Assembly (NCBI GenBank): GCA_030765065.1
Contig: CM060990.1
Location: 674,590,118-674,654,117, forward strand
Direction of reading: 5' to 3'
DNA length: 64,000 nucleotides
Source: Deroplatys truncata
Lineage: Eukaryota; Arthropoda; Insecta; Mantodea; Mantidae
Below, piece by piece: positions 22,676 through 33,379 of this stretch; within the stretch, counting starts at the first letter, position 1, and every line of letters begins with the position of its first letter. Under the pieces are notes generated by a model that saw nothing but the letters and a program-made list of their open reading frames with translations, did not search any database and was not told the origin of the DNA. Position numbers and translations under genes: made by a program.

Positions 22676-23533
22676 GGGACAGGCACAGAAAGCAGTCTTC
22701 ACATTTAATGCACTAACGTGATTAGAGCTGTGGATTTTTCTATTTGTATATTATAATGTTTCACCACCAATCCTGAGTTAACAACGTGTACATACACTAA
22801 CGGACGGACTGACAGAGGGACAGGCACAGAGAACAATATTCACATTTAAATCACTAACGTGATTAGAGCTGTGGATTTTTCTATTTGTATACTATAATAT
22901 TGCATTGCCAATCCTAAGTTAACAACGTGTACATACAAAAAAGGACGTATGACAGAGGGACAGGCACAGAGAACAATATTCACATTTAAAGCACTAACGT
23001 GATTAGAGCTGTGGATTTTTCTATTTGTATATTACAATGTTTCACCACCAATCCTGAGTTAACAACGTGTACATACACTAACGGACGGACTGACACAGGG
23101 ACAGGCACAGAGAACAATATTCACATTTAAAGCACTAACGTGTTTAGAGCTGTGAATTTTTCTATTTGTAGGTATATTATAGTGTTTCATCACCAATCCT
23201 GAGTTAAGAACGTGTACATACGAAAAAGGACGTACTGACAGAGGGACAGGCACAGAGAACAATATTCACATTTAAAGCACTAACGTGTTTAGAGCTGTGA
23301 ATTTTTCTATTTGTAGGTATATTATAGTGTTTCATCACCAATCCTGAGTTAACAACGTGTACATACACTAACGGACGGACTGACAGAGGGACAGGCACAG
23401 AGAACAATATTCACATTTAAAGCACTAACGTGATTAGAGCTGTGGATTTTTCTATTTGTATATTATAACGTTTGACCACCAGTCCCGTGTTAACAACGTG
23501 TAATTACAAAAAAAGGACGGATTGACAGACCAA
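22676..23533 (+). repeat. Minisatellite, six units of 140-145 bp
   Basis: Units start GGGACAGGCACAGA at 22676, 22817, 22957, 23098, 23243 and 23388. Each carries 'attcacatttaa', 'gcactaacgtg-ttagagctg' and 'gagttaacaacgtgtacata'. Two end types occur (ctaacggacggac or aaaaggacgta), and units 4 and 5 have an extra 'ggta' step. Duplicate 67-codon frames on the minus strand come from the repeat. Confidence 0.95.
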
Positions 23534-24292
23534 TTTCCTCTTAATTATGCTGGTGTATTCATATTGAATCGTGAATTTTAGAAACCCCACGTGTCCACTT
23601 TTTTCACAAAATTACTTTTCGTTAAAACTGAATTGTTCTTTAACACATATCTATCATTTAGTAGCGTACTCCTAAATGTCCATGAACTCATACTGGTTTT
23701 TGAAGTGCACGTGTAGCTTCTGAAATTCAATCAGAATGAGTTCTGAATAAAAGCGTGAACATAAATTTGGAACGTTGGTCTACCTGTACATTATAGCATT
23801 GATAGATTAGATTAAATTGGATTGCATTCTGTGAGTTCACTAGCAGCCATAAAGGCTAATGAACATAGAACATGTCAAGGAAATGTACACAAATTACATA
23901 TAGATATAAATATTACACAGAATATAGAACATTTAAAATAAAATAAAGACATACTATATGCTGTCAAGGAAATGTACAATACAGTTACATATATACGTAA
24001 ATATTACATAAAATACAGAACATTTAAAATAAAGACAAATTATATACAAAATGAAACAAAGCAGGTGTAATTTTGTACAAAATCGAATACCTCCCTACCG
24101 TTATAACAATAACATATTTATAGACAAGAATAGTTATTTAAACTTTCACTAGGCTTGTATCTACATTTTACCCCATTCCCTCTCTTATTAGGTATACAAT
24201 GTTTTGGGACAAGAAGAGATTAAGAGCCCTATTTCTGCAATGTTAAATCTGCTAAATTCATGACCTATTAACATTAAAAGCTATTTACGATA
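23534..24292. other. No gene recognised
   Basis: AT-rich. A loose 100-bp duplication is visible at about 23873-24040 ('catgtcaaggaaatgtacac' and 'ctgtcaaggaaatgtacaat', each followed by 'atattaca-a-aata-agaacatttaaaataaa'). Confidence 0.5.
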
Positions 24293-24345
24293 CAGGGCCG
24301 GCTCCAGGGGTTTTGTCGTCCCGTGAGATAATTGCAAGTGCTCCG
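24293..24345 (+). mobile_element. Solitary hAT end
   Basis: CAGGGCCGGCTCCAGGGG is a typical hAT terminal sequence. No matching right end was found, so this is a truncated remnant. The assignment rests only on the terminus. Confidence 0.4.
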
Positions 24346-25762
24346 ACATAACCTAATTTTTATCCGCAATGTCCGTCCTCCATGAATACTAGTTCTCACA
24401 TAACTTATATTATATTGGCATGGGTGATCAATAAATACAACTAAAAAGGAATTACGTGTGGTGAAAGAACATGTTTGACTGAGCGAAGGATAAAAATAAA
24501 TAGTCACACAATATTTCGGGTTTAGTAACTTCAGCAGGAGATTAAACACCTACACAAAGTAAAAGCACGTTTGACGTTCGACTCCACTGATTAATAATCA
24601 TCTTTATTATAGGTTAGGGTGAGGGGGAGCAATTTGGCACAAATTATAAGTTCTATTCTTTTAGTTTTATTACAGCAACATTTCAGCTAATTCTGCCATG
24701 GCAATATTCTATAAATATCTTTAACAGTATCTATTAATAATTGCGTCATTATTTTTCGGCCACTTAAAGTTAAAAATTTCAACTTTTCAAACCATTGCGT
24801 AGTGAGTGAACTTACCCCACCTAGGAAGCAGGTAGGCACAGGATGTGGGGTAAGTTGGTTACACGTTATTTAAATGGAAAATGTGCGTTTTAAATAATAC
24901 ATTACAAACAAATATCAAGATCAAGTTATTAAGAACACTTCAGATATATAATTACAGATTCATCATATTAAACACTACAGATATTCATTTGTCACCAGTT
25001 TCAAACAAAAAATCTCCACAAAGTTGCTTGCATTCCATTCTATTTTCAAATACCTTGTTCATGTTTTACGATTTGCCGTCTCTAAAACCCGCCGCCCTGG
25101 GCGTGGCATGGCTCAAACCCCTACAGCATGCCCTCTAAGTACCTACAGTGATCTGCTTTTGACCAGTAAGTTTTTTTTCAAAACAACCAAGCCTGTTATT
25201 AACACCAAAATAGATCGTAACAGAATTTAGAGGTCACTTTTATCATCCTAAAATTTAATTTAGCTATCCTTAAAGGTTTCTGAGAAAACGAGTCATTTAT
25301 TCTAGAAACTTCATTCACAGAAAAAAACTGTTCACAGCAAAATTGAGAAAATAAGCTCGCATATATTTGCAAAGAAAGAAACCATGTGCTTGAGCAAACA
25401 GAGAACCTGTCATATTTAAAAGAAGTACCAATTTGTAGAGCAAAAATTCTCCTAAAAGACGAACTAAAGTTTACTTTCTACATCAAAGAGTACAGAAGTT
25501 AGGATATTTTCTTTGAAGTGGTGCAGAATTCGCAGTATAAAATGACAGATGCAGTACATTTGTTTAAAAACATATACATAGAATAATACAATATATATCA
25601 AATTAAAGAGAAAGCTCTATTTAATCAGATTGCAGAAAAATAGAGGTGTAATATTTTGGTGACTATTCTTTACAGCTGCTGTATGTTACATTGACATACT
25701 TTGTGACGTCGAATATTGAACGTTGTGTGTGCTTTAATGAAATCTGCAATCTTTGTTTATTA
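24346..25762. other. No gene recognised
   Basis: AT-rich. A 'ggggtaagttgg' at about 24847 and 'gaacttaccccacc' at about 24810 form a small inverted pair that could be the end of an unrecognised element. No coding sequence. Confidence 0.45.
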
Positions 25763-26483
25763 AAATTTTGGGTAATTCTGTGCGACGACTATGGCGACCG
25801 CGCGCAGAGCCTTATTGAAGTGCCAACATTAGAACTGTATATTTGCGGTATGCCAGCCGCTACCAACGTAATATTTAACATCGCTAGACGTTAAACAAAC
25901 GTGAAATGTTGAAATGTCCATGAGATTTTGAAAGCCCATTTCGAACAAGAGAATAAGCTGAAGAACCAATGGATGTCACACGCAATGAAGACACGCGTAA
26001 AATAATTAATGCGTGTTTTCTGTAAGGGGAAAAGTGTGCATAAACATGGGTATAACACACATAAATATGCGCGGATTGTGTGCGAAAATACAAAAATGAA
26101 AAACAATGGCGCCGTAAAACAAAATACATAGATGAAGCCAAACATTATAATGTTTAAAGCATAAGTAAAAATGAAAAATTTTCGATTTTTCTTGCCAGTT
26201 TATGTATGCTTTCCTTCAAACATATATGCGCATATTTCTGTGCGTTATACCCATGTTTATGCATATTTCACTGTTTATTTACCCTTATAGAAAACATGCT
26301 TTACTTATTTTATGCGTGTATAAAACATCAAATACACCATACTCACATTTCAACATCTCCTGTGTGTTCCCTGCTTCTTTAACGTCTAGCGATGTTGTTA
26401 TTTACATATTATGTTGGTATCCAGCGCGCGGCCGCCATAGTAAATACAGTCGTCGCACAGAATTACTAAATTTTGTGTCTCTT
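25763..26483. mobile_element. Fold-back element with arms of about 340 bp
   Basis: Left arm 25763 to about 26130 and right arm about 26165-26483 are complementary along their length: 'taattctgtgcgacgacta' pairs with 'cagtcgtcgcacagaatta', 'taacatcgctagacgttaaa' with 'tttaacgtctagcgatgtt', and 'cataaacatgggtataac' with 'gttatacccatgtttatg'. Loops and small indels separate the blocks. No protein is encoded. It directly abuts repeat R copy d. Confidence 0.75.
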
Positions 26484-27510
26484 ACGGTTTATAAATAATA
26501 GAAAAGTCATTCAGAATGAAGAGAACTTCACAGGGCATTCCCAGGATATTTAAGATAAGCATTTATTTATCATGTAAATATCTTAAATATTTTAATCAAA
26601 ATCTTTACAAGCATTTTAGAGAAGATAAGAAATGCCTAAAACTTTTCCATGTAAGGAGCGGTTTGGGATGGAGAAATATTCTTGAAATTCTTCGTGTAAA
26701 ATCTTTAGAAGATTCAACGGACCCTGGGACTGAGTTTTCTGACCTTTTTAGTTTGAAAATCGACACACTACAATGAGTAAATAAAGAAATGGCTGTGCCA
26801 AAGCTCAAATACTTTCTCAGGTAATATAATTAAATATTTTTAATTAGCAAAGAAAATGCAAATTTTCTAAAACTGCCTTATGCATTTCAAATTTGTCAGA
26901 GAAGTGTGATAGTGACATTTTCTGATACTGTAGTGCAGTGAAAATAAATTTAAGTGGTTGAAGTTGATGTAATTAGCTGTAGAAAAATAAATTTTTATTT
27001 TTATGAAGTTGTTGGTGTTAAAATTTACTTTGTTTCTCACTATACATTATTTTTTGTGAGCCACTGTATAAAGCAATCATAAAATGCGTGCTTGAATCCT
27101 TAGATAGTACATTTTAGATGATGTATGCAAATTTACATACAAATCAAAGTCAAACTGAAATGCAAGGGATAAATTTCATGCGCAAAAATGTAAAACTACG
27201 AAAAACGCATAGTACAGAAAGGGTCCAGTGAGGTTTATATGGAGCACACGGGTGATTAAACATGTATAATTCAAAAATCGAAAATGTTTTCATTTTCACC
27301 CAAAAACTCACTCCCAGTGTCTCTTAAAATCAAATTATTTAGCCAAATTTTCGCTTTTAAGCTATGCTGTTCACACACAGACACAAACAATGACTTCTTT
27401 TTGGATTAAGCAGACCTAAAAACATGTCTTTACGGTGAAATCTCGATATCGAACTTTTAGGTGGAATAGAATAGGTACTTCCTCCACTACCAGTTACGTG
27501 GTAGGAAAAG
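26484..27510 (+). repeat. Repeat family R, copy d, split by a Kolobok-like element
   Basis: The left half (26484-26718) has 'tctcttacggtttataa', 'cattcagaatgaagagaac' and 'cttgaaattcttcgtg'; the right half (27324-27510) resumes with 'ttaaaatcaaatt', 'agctatgctgttcacaca' and 'gaaatctcgatatcgaac'. These are the two sides of the continuous copy at 38505-39035, interrupted here at a TTAA. Confidence 0.65.
26719..27323. mobile_element. Small Kolobok-like element, internally deleted
   Basis: The right end ...CACTCCCAGTGTCTC is followed by TTAA; the left end GGACCCTGGGACTGAG is the complement with changes. Inside, the blocks 'gtaaataaagaaatggctgt', 'tttttgtgagccactgtata' and 'gcgtgcttgaatcctta' match the 31.2-31.5 kb part of the large element at 30406-34483. 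No transposase remains in 605 bp. It is inserted in an R repeat at a TTAA. Confidence 0.65.
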
Positions 27511-28310
27511 TAAAAGGGCACGCTAGAGTATCTCCTACAATAGACTATTTATGACAAAGAATTCCCTTTCGAGAGTTTTCTGTTCTTAAATGAAGCAGTT
27601 TTTATATCTCCTGAAAACTTTTGTTCAATGGATACGTGAAGTTTCTGAAATTAATTATGCATATTGATAATTCTGAGAACATACCTAATGAGTACACAAT
27701 GGTGATCCAGAATAAGAGCTCCACACCACAATCTAACAAAGCCTTCACACAAATGATGAAATGTCGCTTCTAGAAAGAGAACAGAAGCGCTAAAGGCACG
27801 TGATCTGAGAGGAACCAATGAACGGGTTTCTTCTCCGACGAACACATAGGGCGGAGCTAGGGCTTTTTCACTTTGTAAACTTGCAAGGCTTCGATAAGCC
27901 AACGCAGGGGAGTGAAACGTGCAGCGAGGACGCCAAATGTGGCCTAACAAAACATTTCAATAGGTATATAAAGCTAATTTCTTCTTGATCTGTGGCGTGT
28001 TTCTTAATGTATTGTAAGAAATATATAGATACATAAATAGGCACTAGCATTACAGGAAGAGCTTTAGGTGAACCATCATTAGTGCTACGAGGTAGTGGAT
28101 GAAAACCAAGCTGATGTTTTGAAAGAATTGTTTATTTATTCTCTAAATATTGTTGATAGGCAACCTGAGAAGTTAAAGGAAAGGCCAACACTGTCAACGT
28201 GATTATTTACAGACTTTCAATAATTCCCTATTAGGTAAGTCTTCTTTTATTTGTTATACTTTCTCTTTAGGCTTTTCGCTCTTTATCAGTCACATACCCA
28301 CAGGGTCAGC
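27511..28310. other. No gene recognised
   Basis: AT-rich with a moderately GC-rich patch at 27700-27930. The 99-codon minus-strand frame there has no recognisable motif. Confidence 0.45.
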
Positions 28311-28903
28311 CATCTAAATTGAGACTGTACAATATTTCCAAAACTAAGCGTCGTAGAAAAAAATGCCTTAATAAAAGTTGCTTGATATTATGACATTGTC
28401 GTATTTTGTTTGGAGGGTGTTATTATGGTCATTTTAGGATCAATTTAATTTGTTTAAATGGGAACATACATTCTGTATGCTGTTTTCTCATTAGAAAATG
28501 ATTTATAAAAAGCTGTTTAGTTTGTGATGAGGAATAAGGAAACAAAATAAAAAATGTTGGTTCGCAATTACGAAACGTAACTTGACCCTCAAATGACATT
28601 CATCGCACTCTTCGTGCACAGCCATTCAGAAGATTCGTTGTTATTTACATTGGTGCAAAGTACTTTATACAAATTTTGTTTAGTTTTTTATGAGGAGTAA
28701 GCATGCAGCATAAAAAGGGTAGGTTCCCATTTAAAAAAATTAAATTGACCCTAAAATGACCATCACAACGTTCTCCAATTACAACACGACTAATGGCATT
28801 TACTTTCCCCCATAATGTCAAGCAACTTTTATTCAAGACATTTCTTTCTACAATGCTTATTTTTGGAGATATTGTACAGTCTCAACTTACATGGTCCAGT
28901 CTG
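28311..28903. mobile_element. Palindromic MITE, copy 3
   Basis: The left arm CAGGGTCAGCCATCTAAATT and the right arm ending 'catggtccagtctg' are the arms of the 3394-3760 MITE. They are separated by about 240 bp of interior (28470-28710) that itself contains a weaker inverted pair ('tttagtttgtgatgaggaat' and 'tttagttttttatgaggagt' side by side in related positions). TA follows the right end (28904-28905). Confidence 0.7.
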
Positions 28904-28905
28904 TA

Positions 28906-29317
28906 TATGTTTTCAGCTTCCTATAACGTAAATTGTGAATAACTTTTGATTCAGTACATACCAAATGGAGGCTAATAGGATCTGAAACATCTCCCGAAAA
29001 AAGTTCTGCTGCAGCTTATAAAAGTTTTCGTCTGCTTGAGACAGTTATTTAGCTAGAATTTGTAGATAGCCAAGGTGGTCCTGGTCGCAAAGGAAAGTAA
29101 AAGCACTACACAACCTCAAAATTATCGCCCGTTTGTGTCCTGCCTCTTAGGAATTTTTTACGAGAACTTAGTATTTCTTTTAGTACACGTTCCATAAAGC
29201 TGCTGCTTGTGGGACAGATAACACATCTAGACCGCTGAAGTCGTTACAGATGCCTTTAGTGGCGTAATAAACAAAATCCAAATGGCGATGACTAGTCATA
29301 CCAACTTTAACAGGGTT
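28906..29317. other. No gene recognised
   Basis: AT-rich spacer; nothing recognised. Confidence 0.5.
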
Positions 29318-29321
29318 TTAA

Positions 29322-30070
29322 GGGGACAAAGTGGTCTGAACACATGCAAATTACACCTTAAGAGTGTTAATTTACCACTGCTCTGAAAATCCTCAATGGT
29401 TTGTCCTGAAATTCTTATGAATCATTCTATATATCATGAAAATTATTTCAAGTGTTTGTTAGCATTGATAGCTTATGTAGTTAAATCCATAAAATTTATT
29501 TCATTCGGCAGAAAAATAATAAAATTTACTCTTAAAACATGTGAATTCATGTACCATTTTCTCTGATACTACTTGCAATACAAAATCACACTTTTGCATG
29601 CTTATTCTTAGTATAATCAGCTATGTTCTGAACCTTAATTATTTAGTTATGTAAATAAATTCACTAGAAATTGAAAAAAATGATTAGCAAAGCCAAAAAT
29701 GTAAATATGTGTAAAATTTGCAATGTTATTGCTTTCTTAATATCACTAATATATATTATTAAATTATGATTGTGATTGAAGAAGTTTAACTGTGTGTTGT
29801 ATACATGTACTGAAAATTTCAGCTCTCTATCCCTCATACTTTCTGAGAAAAAGGTGCATAAGTATCCAAAAATGTTGTTTTGTGAAAACTGAATTTAAAG
29901 TTTGAACATAAGCAACGCAGACTAGCATTTAAATAGTATTTAAATGTTTTAGAAACCTCTTAACCTCCAAAAAGTATATATTTTCTCAAACTGGAAATAA
30001 TAGAGATTTTATTAGTGCCTAAAACATAAAAAGTTATTTTTGGCCATTTCAGAGTAGGTATCCTGCCCGC
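29322..30070. mobile_element. TTAA-flanked MITE, tentative
   Basis: TTAA at 29318-29321 is followed by GGGGACAAAGTGGTCTGAAC. The right end complemented reads GCGGGCAGGATACCTACTCT and is followed by TTAA at 30071-30074. The inverted repeat is imperfect. The interior is AT-rich and non-coding. It would fit a piggyBac- or Kolobok-type non-autonomous element. Confidence 0.4.
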
Positions 30071-30405
30071 TTAAACAAAATACTTAATCATAAAATAAGA
30101 AATGTAAGCCAAGAATGATTTTTATACTAATCATAAGCTTTTGCACCAGTATTTAAATGCAATATATTCCTTCTCAATGTTTGTGGTTCGGATTGGAATT
30201 TCCCTGGTATTTTCACCCATATTTTTAGTCACATATTTTGTTGTTTGGAAACGAGTGTTCAGAATAAGCACTGATTTACATCCACATATCGTATTGTTAC
30301 GGTCAATAATTTCTAGGAGGGTTGGTACGGTTCATTCAGAATTCAGGCGCCTGTGAGAATATGTCAACAAATTATTGACGTATTTATACCACTTATAGGT
30401 ATTAT
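30071..30405. other. No gene recognised
   Basis: Short AT-rich spacer. The 71-codon frame at 30141-30356 is not recognised. Confidence 0.45.
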
Positions 30406-30949
30406 GGGACACTGGGAGTGAATTTTCAAATTTCTATCCTATTTCTGTATGGATTTTTCTGAAACTTTCACTGTGATTGCATTGCTATTAAATTAATATG
30501 AATACAAAAGTCACTTAAATTGGACAGATACTTTGCGAGCTAAAAATTATTTCATAAGTTTTGTTATGTAAATCTATCGCATAATCAAAATGAACCACGT
30601 GTCCCAAAAGTTGAGAAAATCAGTTGGCTTTTTGGAACTGGAGCTTTAAATTACATTAAAAATAGTATGTCTTGAAAGTTCAGTATATTTTGTTGAGTGA
30701 ATTATCATAATTTTTTTAACACGTTAGAAATTTTAATCTCTAAAATTAATCATTTTTTGATAAGAAATGTTTTTTTTTTTTTGGAAAATGATTATTGGTG
30801 TTAGCATATTTTGATAACATAAAACATTACAATGGATACTTCTGTAGATTCTGAGAAATTTTAGCTGAATTTAAAGAAGAGCTGAGGGGCGTGTTGAATT
30901 TTGAATGTGTGAAAATGAAGTTTTGAGAAAAACATTGATTTATAAAATA

Positions 30950-31285
30950 TTATGCTGGGAAACCGTGAATTGGTATGCTTTGAATATCAGAACTCTCCTG
31001 ATTTATAATCCAGCGTGTTTGTAATTCCCTTTGTGTCCTTTTTCTGTTTTTTGTGCCCTTTGTGCCACGTGCAGATACTTTTTTGTTTGTGGCAGCAAAC
31101 CTCCTCTCGTAGAGTCGAGCTGTATCAAGGTGTGACTGATCTTTAAAGGAACTGCGACTGAATTTTGTACCCTTTTTAAAGCTATTTACTGTAAAATTGG
31201 TACATTTAATTATTGGGTAAATAGAGAAATGACTGTGCAAAAGCTTAAAGCTCCAGTTCAAATAGTTTATCATAATATAATTCAC
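30950..31285 (-). pseudogene. Conserved basic region of the Kolobok-like element, unknown function
   Basis: The minus-strand frame contains LDTARLYERRFAATNKKVSA and NRKRTQRELQTRWIINQESS, rich in Arg and Lys. The copy at 46260-46460 gives TTRLYDSRIYAATKKDLQVA and KMTQREVQAHRSINHEDSDM, an unmistakable homologue. Conservation at protein level in two diverged copies indicates it was coding in the parent element. It may be the C-terminal part of a second ORF or a 3' exon. I do not recognise the domain. Confidence 0.5.
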
Positions 31286-31639
31286 AGAAGTATGATATTG
31301 ACATGATCTTATAGTTTAGTACAATGAAAAGAAATCTAAGTTTTTTATGAAGTTGATGTCAAAATTTTCCTTGATTTTTAGTATAAATTAATTTTTGTGA
31401 GCCAATGAGTAAAGCAATGATAAAAATGCATACTTGAATCTTTATATAATTACACTTGAGAAGATGTGTACAAATTTAAATACAAATCAGAGCAAAACTG
31501 AAATGCAAGGAATCAATTTCATGTGCAAAAATGCAAGACTGAGAACACAGTAGGACATACTTCTAAAGCATGCACATTTTTTTTAAAATTTGCAGCTTAG
31601 CAGGTACTTATAACTGCCCTGAAGCATATGTTTTCTCAT

Positions 31640-31897
31640 CCTTTATTTATTTGGCTTCCTCCTTTTTCATTTTTCGTAATTTATTCTTCTTGCGAGCTGT
31701 TTTCATCTTCTAAGTTGAAGATCGAGCACGCTCATATTTTCTTCTGTTGTCGCATCTCTTCATAACACACTGATACACTGCAAATTGTAGAATTCTTAAT
31801 AATAGATTTGATTTCTTGTGTAACTGAGTACCCCATATTTAATTCTGACCAGCGTTTATTACAGCAATTGTGATGCTCTTCTTTGATACAAATATTT
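31640..31897 (-). pseudogene. C-terminal part of the Kolobok-like transposase
   Basis: Downstream of the retroposon insertion (minus strand), broken frames give MGYSVTQEIKSIIKNST and, after a frameshift and one in-frame stop, a Lys/Arg-rich end KMKTARKKNKLRKMKKEEAK followed by DEKTYASGQL and a stop. A basic tail ending in a short 'Y-x-x-G' phrase is usual for these transposases. The segment between the conserved TQN motif and this tail is largely missing, so the insertion was probably accompanied by a deletion. Confidence 0.5.
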
Positions 31898-32100
31898 CGC
31901 CAAAAAGCAGGCTGCTCTAGCGGCATATGCCTTGAAGGCTGCCGCACCACCGCTGATTGCCACCGCCAAAAAGCCGGCCGCTCTGCCGGCATCTGCCTTG
32001 AAGGCTGCCGCACTTTTTTTTTTCTTTTTTTTTAATAGTGTGGCCCCGCCTCACCGCTGATTGCCACCGCCAAAAAGCCGGCCGCTCTGCCGGCATCTGC
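31898..32100 (+). repeat. Three 5'-end monomers of the retroposon
   Basis: The phrase CGCCAAAAAGC-GGC-GCTCT, then gc-ggcat-tgcc, recurs at about 31898, 31964 and 32068. Units 1 and 2 are contiguous with a period of about 67 bp; unit 3 is separated from unit 2 by a T-rich stretch (about 32011-32034). The layout resembles the tandem 5' UTR monomers of some LINEs, which act as promoters. Confidence 0.65.
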
Positions 32101-32191
32101 CGCCAGAGTTGCGACACCACCGCCGGTGGCCGGGCCTTCCTTTGCCTCGGTCACCACCACACAGCAACGACAATGAGAACCAGCACCTCTG

Positions 32192-33301
32192 ATGACAACA
32201 TCGCCACCAGCACACACACCGCCGGCAACGCAACCACCTCTAAGATTCAGCACGACGCAGCACTTCCAGCCGCAGCCAGCACCAGTGACATCGACTGCAC
32301 CACCACCTTTGCACCCACACCGATCCAGTGTTGTGGTCAACGAGTTCCCCGGGATCTGCCAACAAGGTTCATTCTCGCCGCCGCTCGGCATCACTTCTTC
32401 CCGGGGCCCAACATCACTCGTCCGCCTGGAATTGGCTGACACGTCCGACTGCGAAGCAGCCTTGAGCTCGGGCCTGCCCTTATTAGGGCGAGTTCTCCGA
32501 CTTGAGGCTAGCCGAGCAGAAAGCCATCAGCCATGTCGCCGCTGCTGCACCTACGGCCATGCGGCTCACCTCTGCACCGCCACACCGCGTTGCCACTACT
32601 GCGGCTCACCTAGTCTCACCGCCGATTGCAGAGGTCATGACCTTCGACGACGACGCCGGTACTGTGCCACCTGTAATGGCTTCGGCCACTATACGGGTCA
32701 GGCACGGTGCCCAAGATATCCTCGTCCGCCGAGGACCACACCGCCAGCTACCGCAGCGCCACCAGCTCCACCACCGGCAGTCCACAGCTTTGGACCACTT
32801 CACCAGCATCCAACAGCACCTGAACAGCCTACACTGCCTCACAACACTTCCGAGGAGCGCCTCCGGGAGGCCGTCCAGGACCTGCACTCTGAGGTCCTGA
32901 CGATAGGCGGCCGCCTTGGAGACGTCGCCGAAGAAGTCCACACCATCGCAGAAGACAACACAGAAACCCGTCTGCGACGCCTTGACAGCATCGACGCCTC
33001 CATCCAGGGGTTACGTGACCAGATGACAACATTCACTACTGAGTTCAACCACCTGCACATGCTCCTCCAATCGCTGCAGGAGCGTGTCCATCAACTACAC
33101 GAGCTACTAGACCATCAGGACAACTTCACAGAGTCTACATCAACACAGTCTTCACCTACAGCACCAGCCGAATCTCCGCAGCTCTCTCCACGGAGTGCTC
33201 GCGCCCGACGAAACCTACGTTTCTTCGAAACATACATAAGTCACAACCCTAATGAATACTATTCGAGTCACCGCAACAGGAACAGCGGCAACCACCGTTA
33301 A
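32192..33301 (+). CDS. Gag-like ORF1 protein of a non-LTR element, intact
   Basis: 369 codons from ATG 32192 to the stop at 33299-33301, without interruption. Residues about 1-75 are Pro/Thr/Ser-rich. Residues about 76-110 (SLVRLELADTSDCEAAL, then LPLLGRVLRLE) resemble the small fold before the knuckles of jockey/I-type ORF1 proteins. Cys/His knuckles follow at about 113-170: CRRCCTYGHAAHLC (a true CCHC), CHYCGSPSLTADC and CATCNGFGHYTGQARC. A Pro-rich linker leads to a predicted coiled coil at about 225-320 (EERLREAVQDLHSEVLTIGG onwards), then a Ser-rich, basic tail. Such proteins bind element RNA as chaperones in cytoplasmic particles. The start chosen is the first ATG of the open frame; upstream ATGs lie in other frames. 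Intactness among decayed neighbours suggests a recent insertion. Confidence 0.82.
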   Translation: MTTSPPAHTPPATQPPLRFSTTQHFQPQPAPVTSTAPPPLHPHRSSVVVNEFPGICQQGSFSPPLGITSSRGPTSLVRLELADTSDCEAALSSGLPLLGRVLRLEASRAESHQPCRRCCTYGHAAHLCTATPRCHYCGSPSLTADCRGHDLRRRRRYCATCNGFGHYTGQARCPRYPRPPRTTPPATAAPPAPPPAVHSFGPLHQHPTAPEQPTLPHNTSEERLREAVQDLHSEVLTIGGRLGDVAEEVHTIAEDNTETRLRRLDSIDASIQGLRDQMTTFTTEFNHLHMLLQSLQERVHQLHELLDHQDNFTESTSTQSSPTAPAESPQLSPRSARARRNLRFFETYISHNPNEYYSSHRNRNSGNHR

Positions 33302-33379
33302 CACAATAAAGAAAACCATCCTTAATCCCTTCCTACTCCTTTCACGAACCTCCCCGTGTGTGGCGACCAGGGACTAAAA

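Noticed and set aside
23059-23407. Two homologous 67-codon minus-strand frames
   Set aside because: Homology is due to the tandem repeat; no sign of a protein.
22676-23533. CRISPR-like regular spacing
   Set aside because: The 140-145-bp units are repeated throughout without unique spacers, in a eukaryotic context: a minisatellite.
32032-32442. 136-codon minus-strand frame and 133-codon plus-strand frame
   Set aside because: Alternative frames across the GC-rich retroposon; the 32192-33301 frame has the knuckles and coiled coil.
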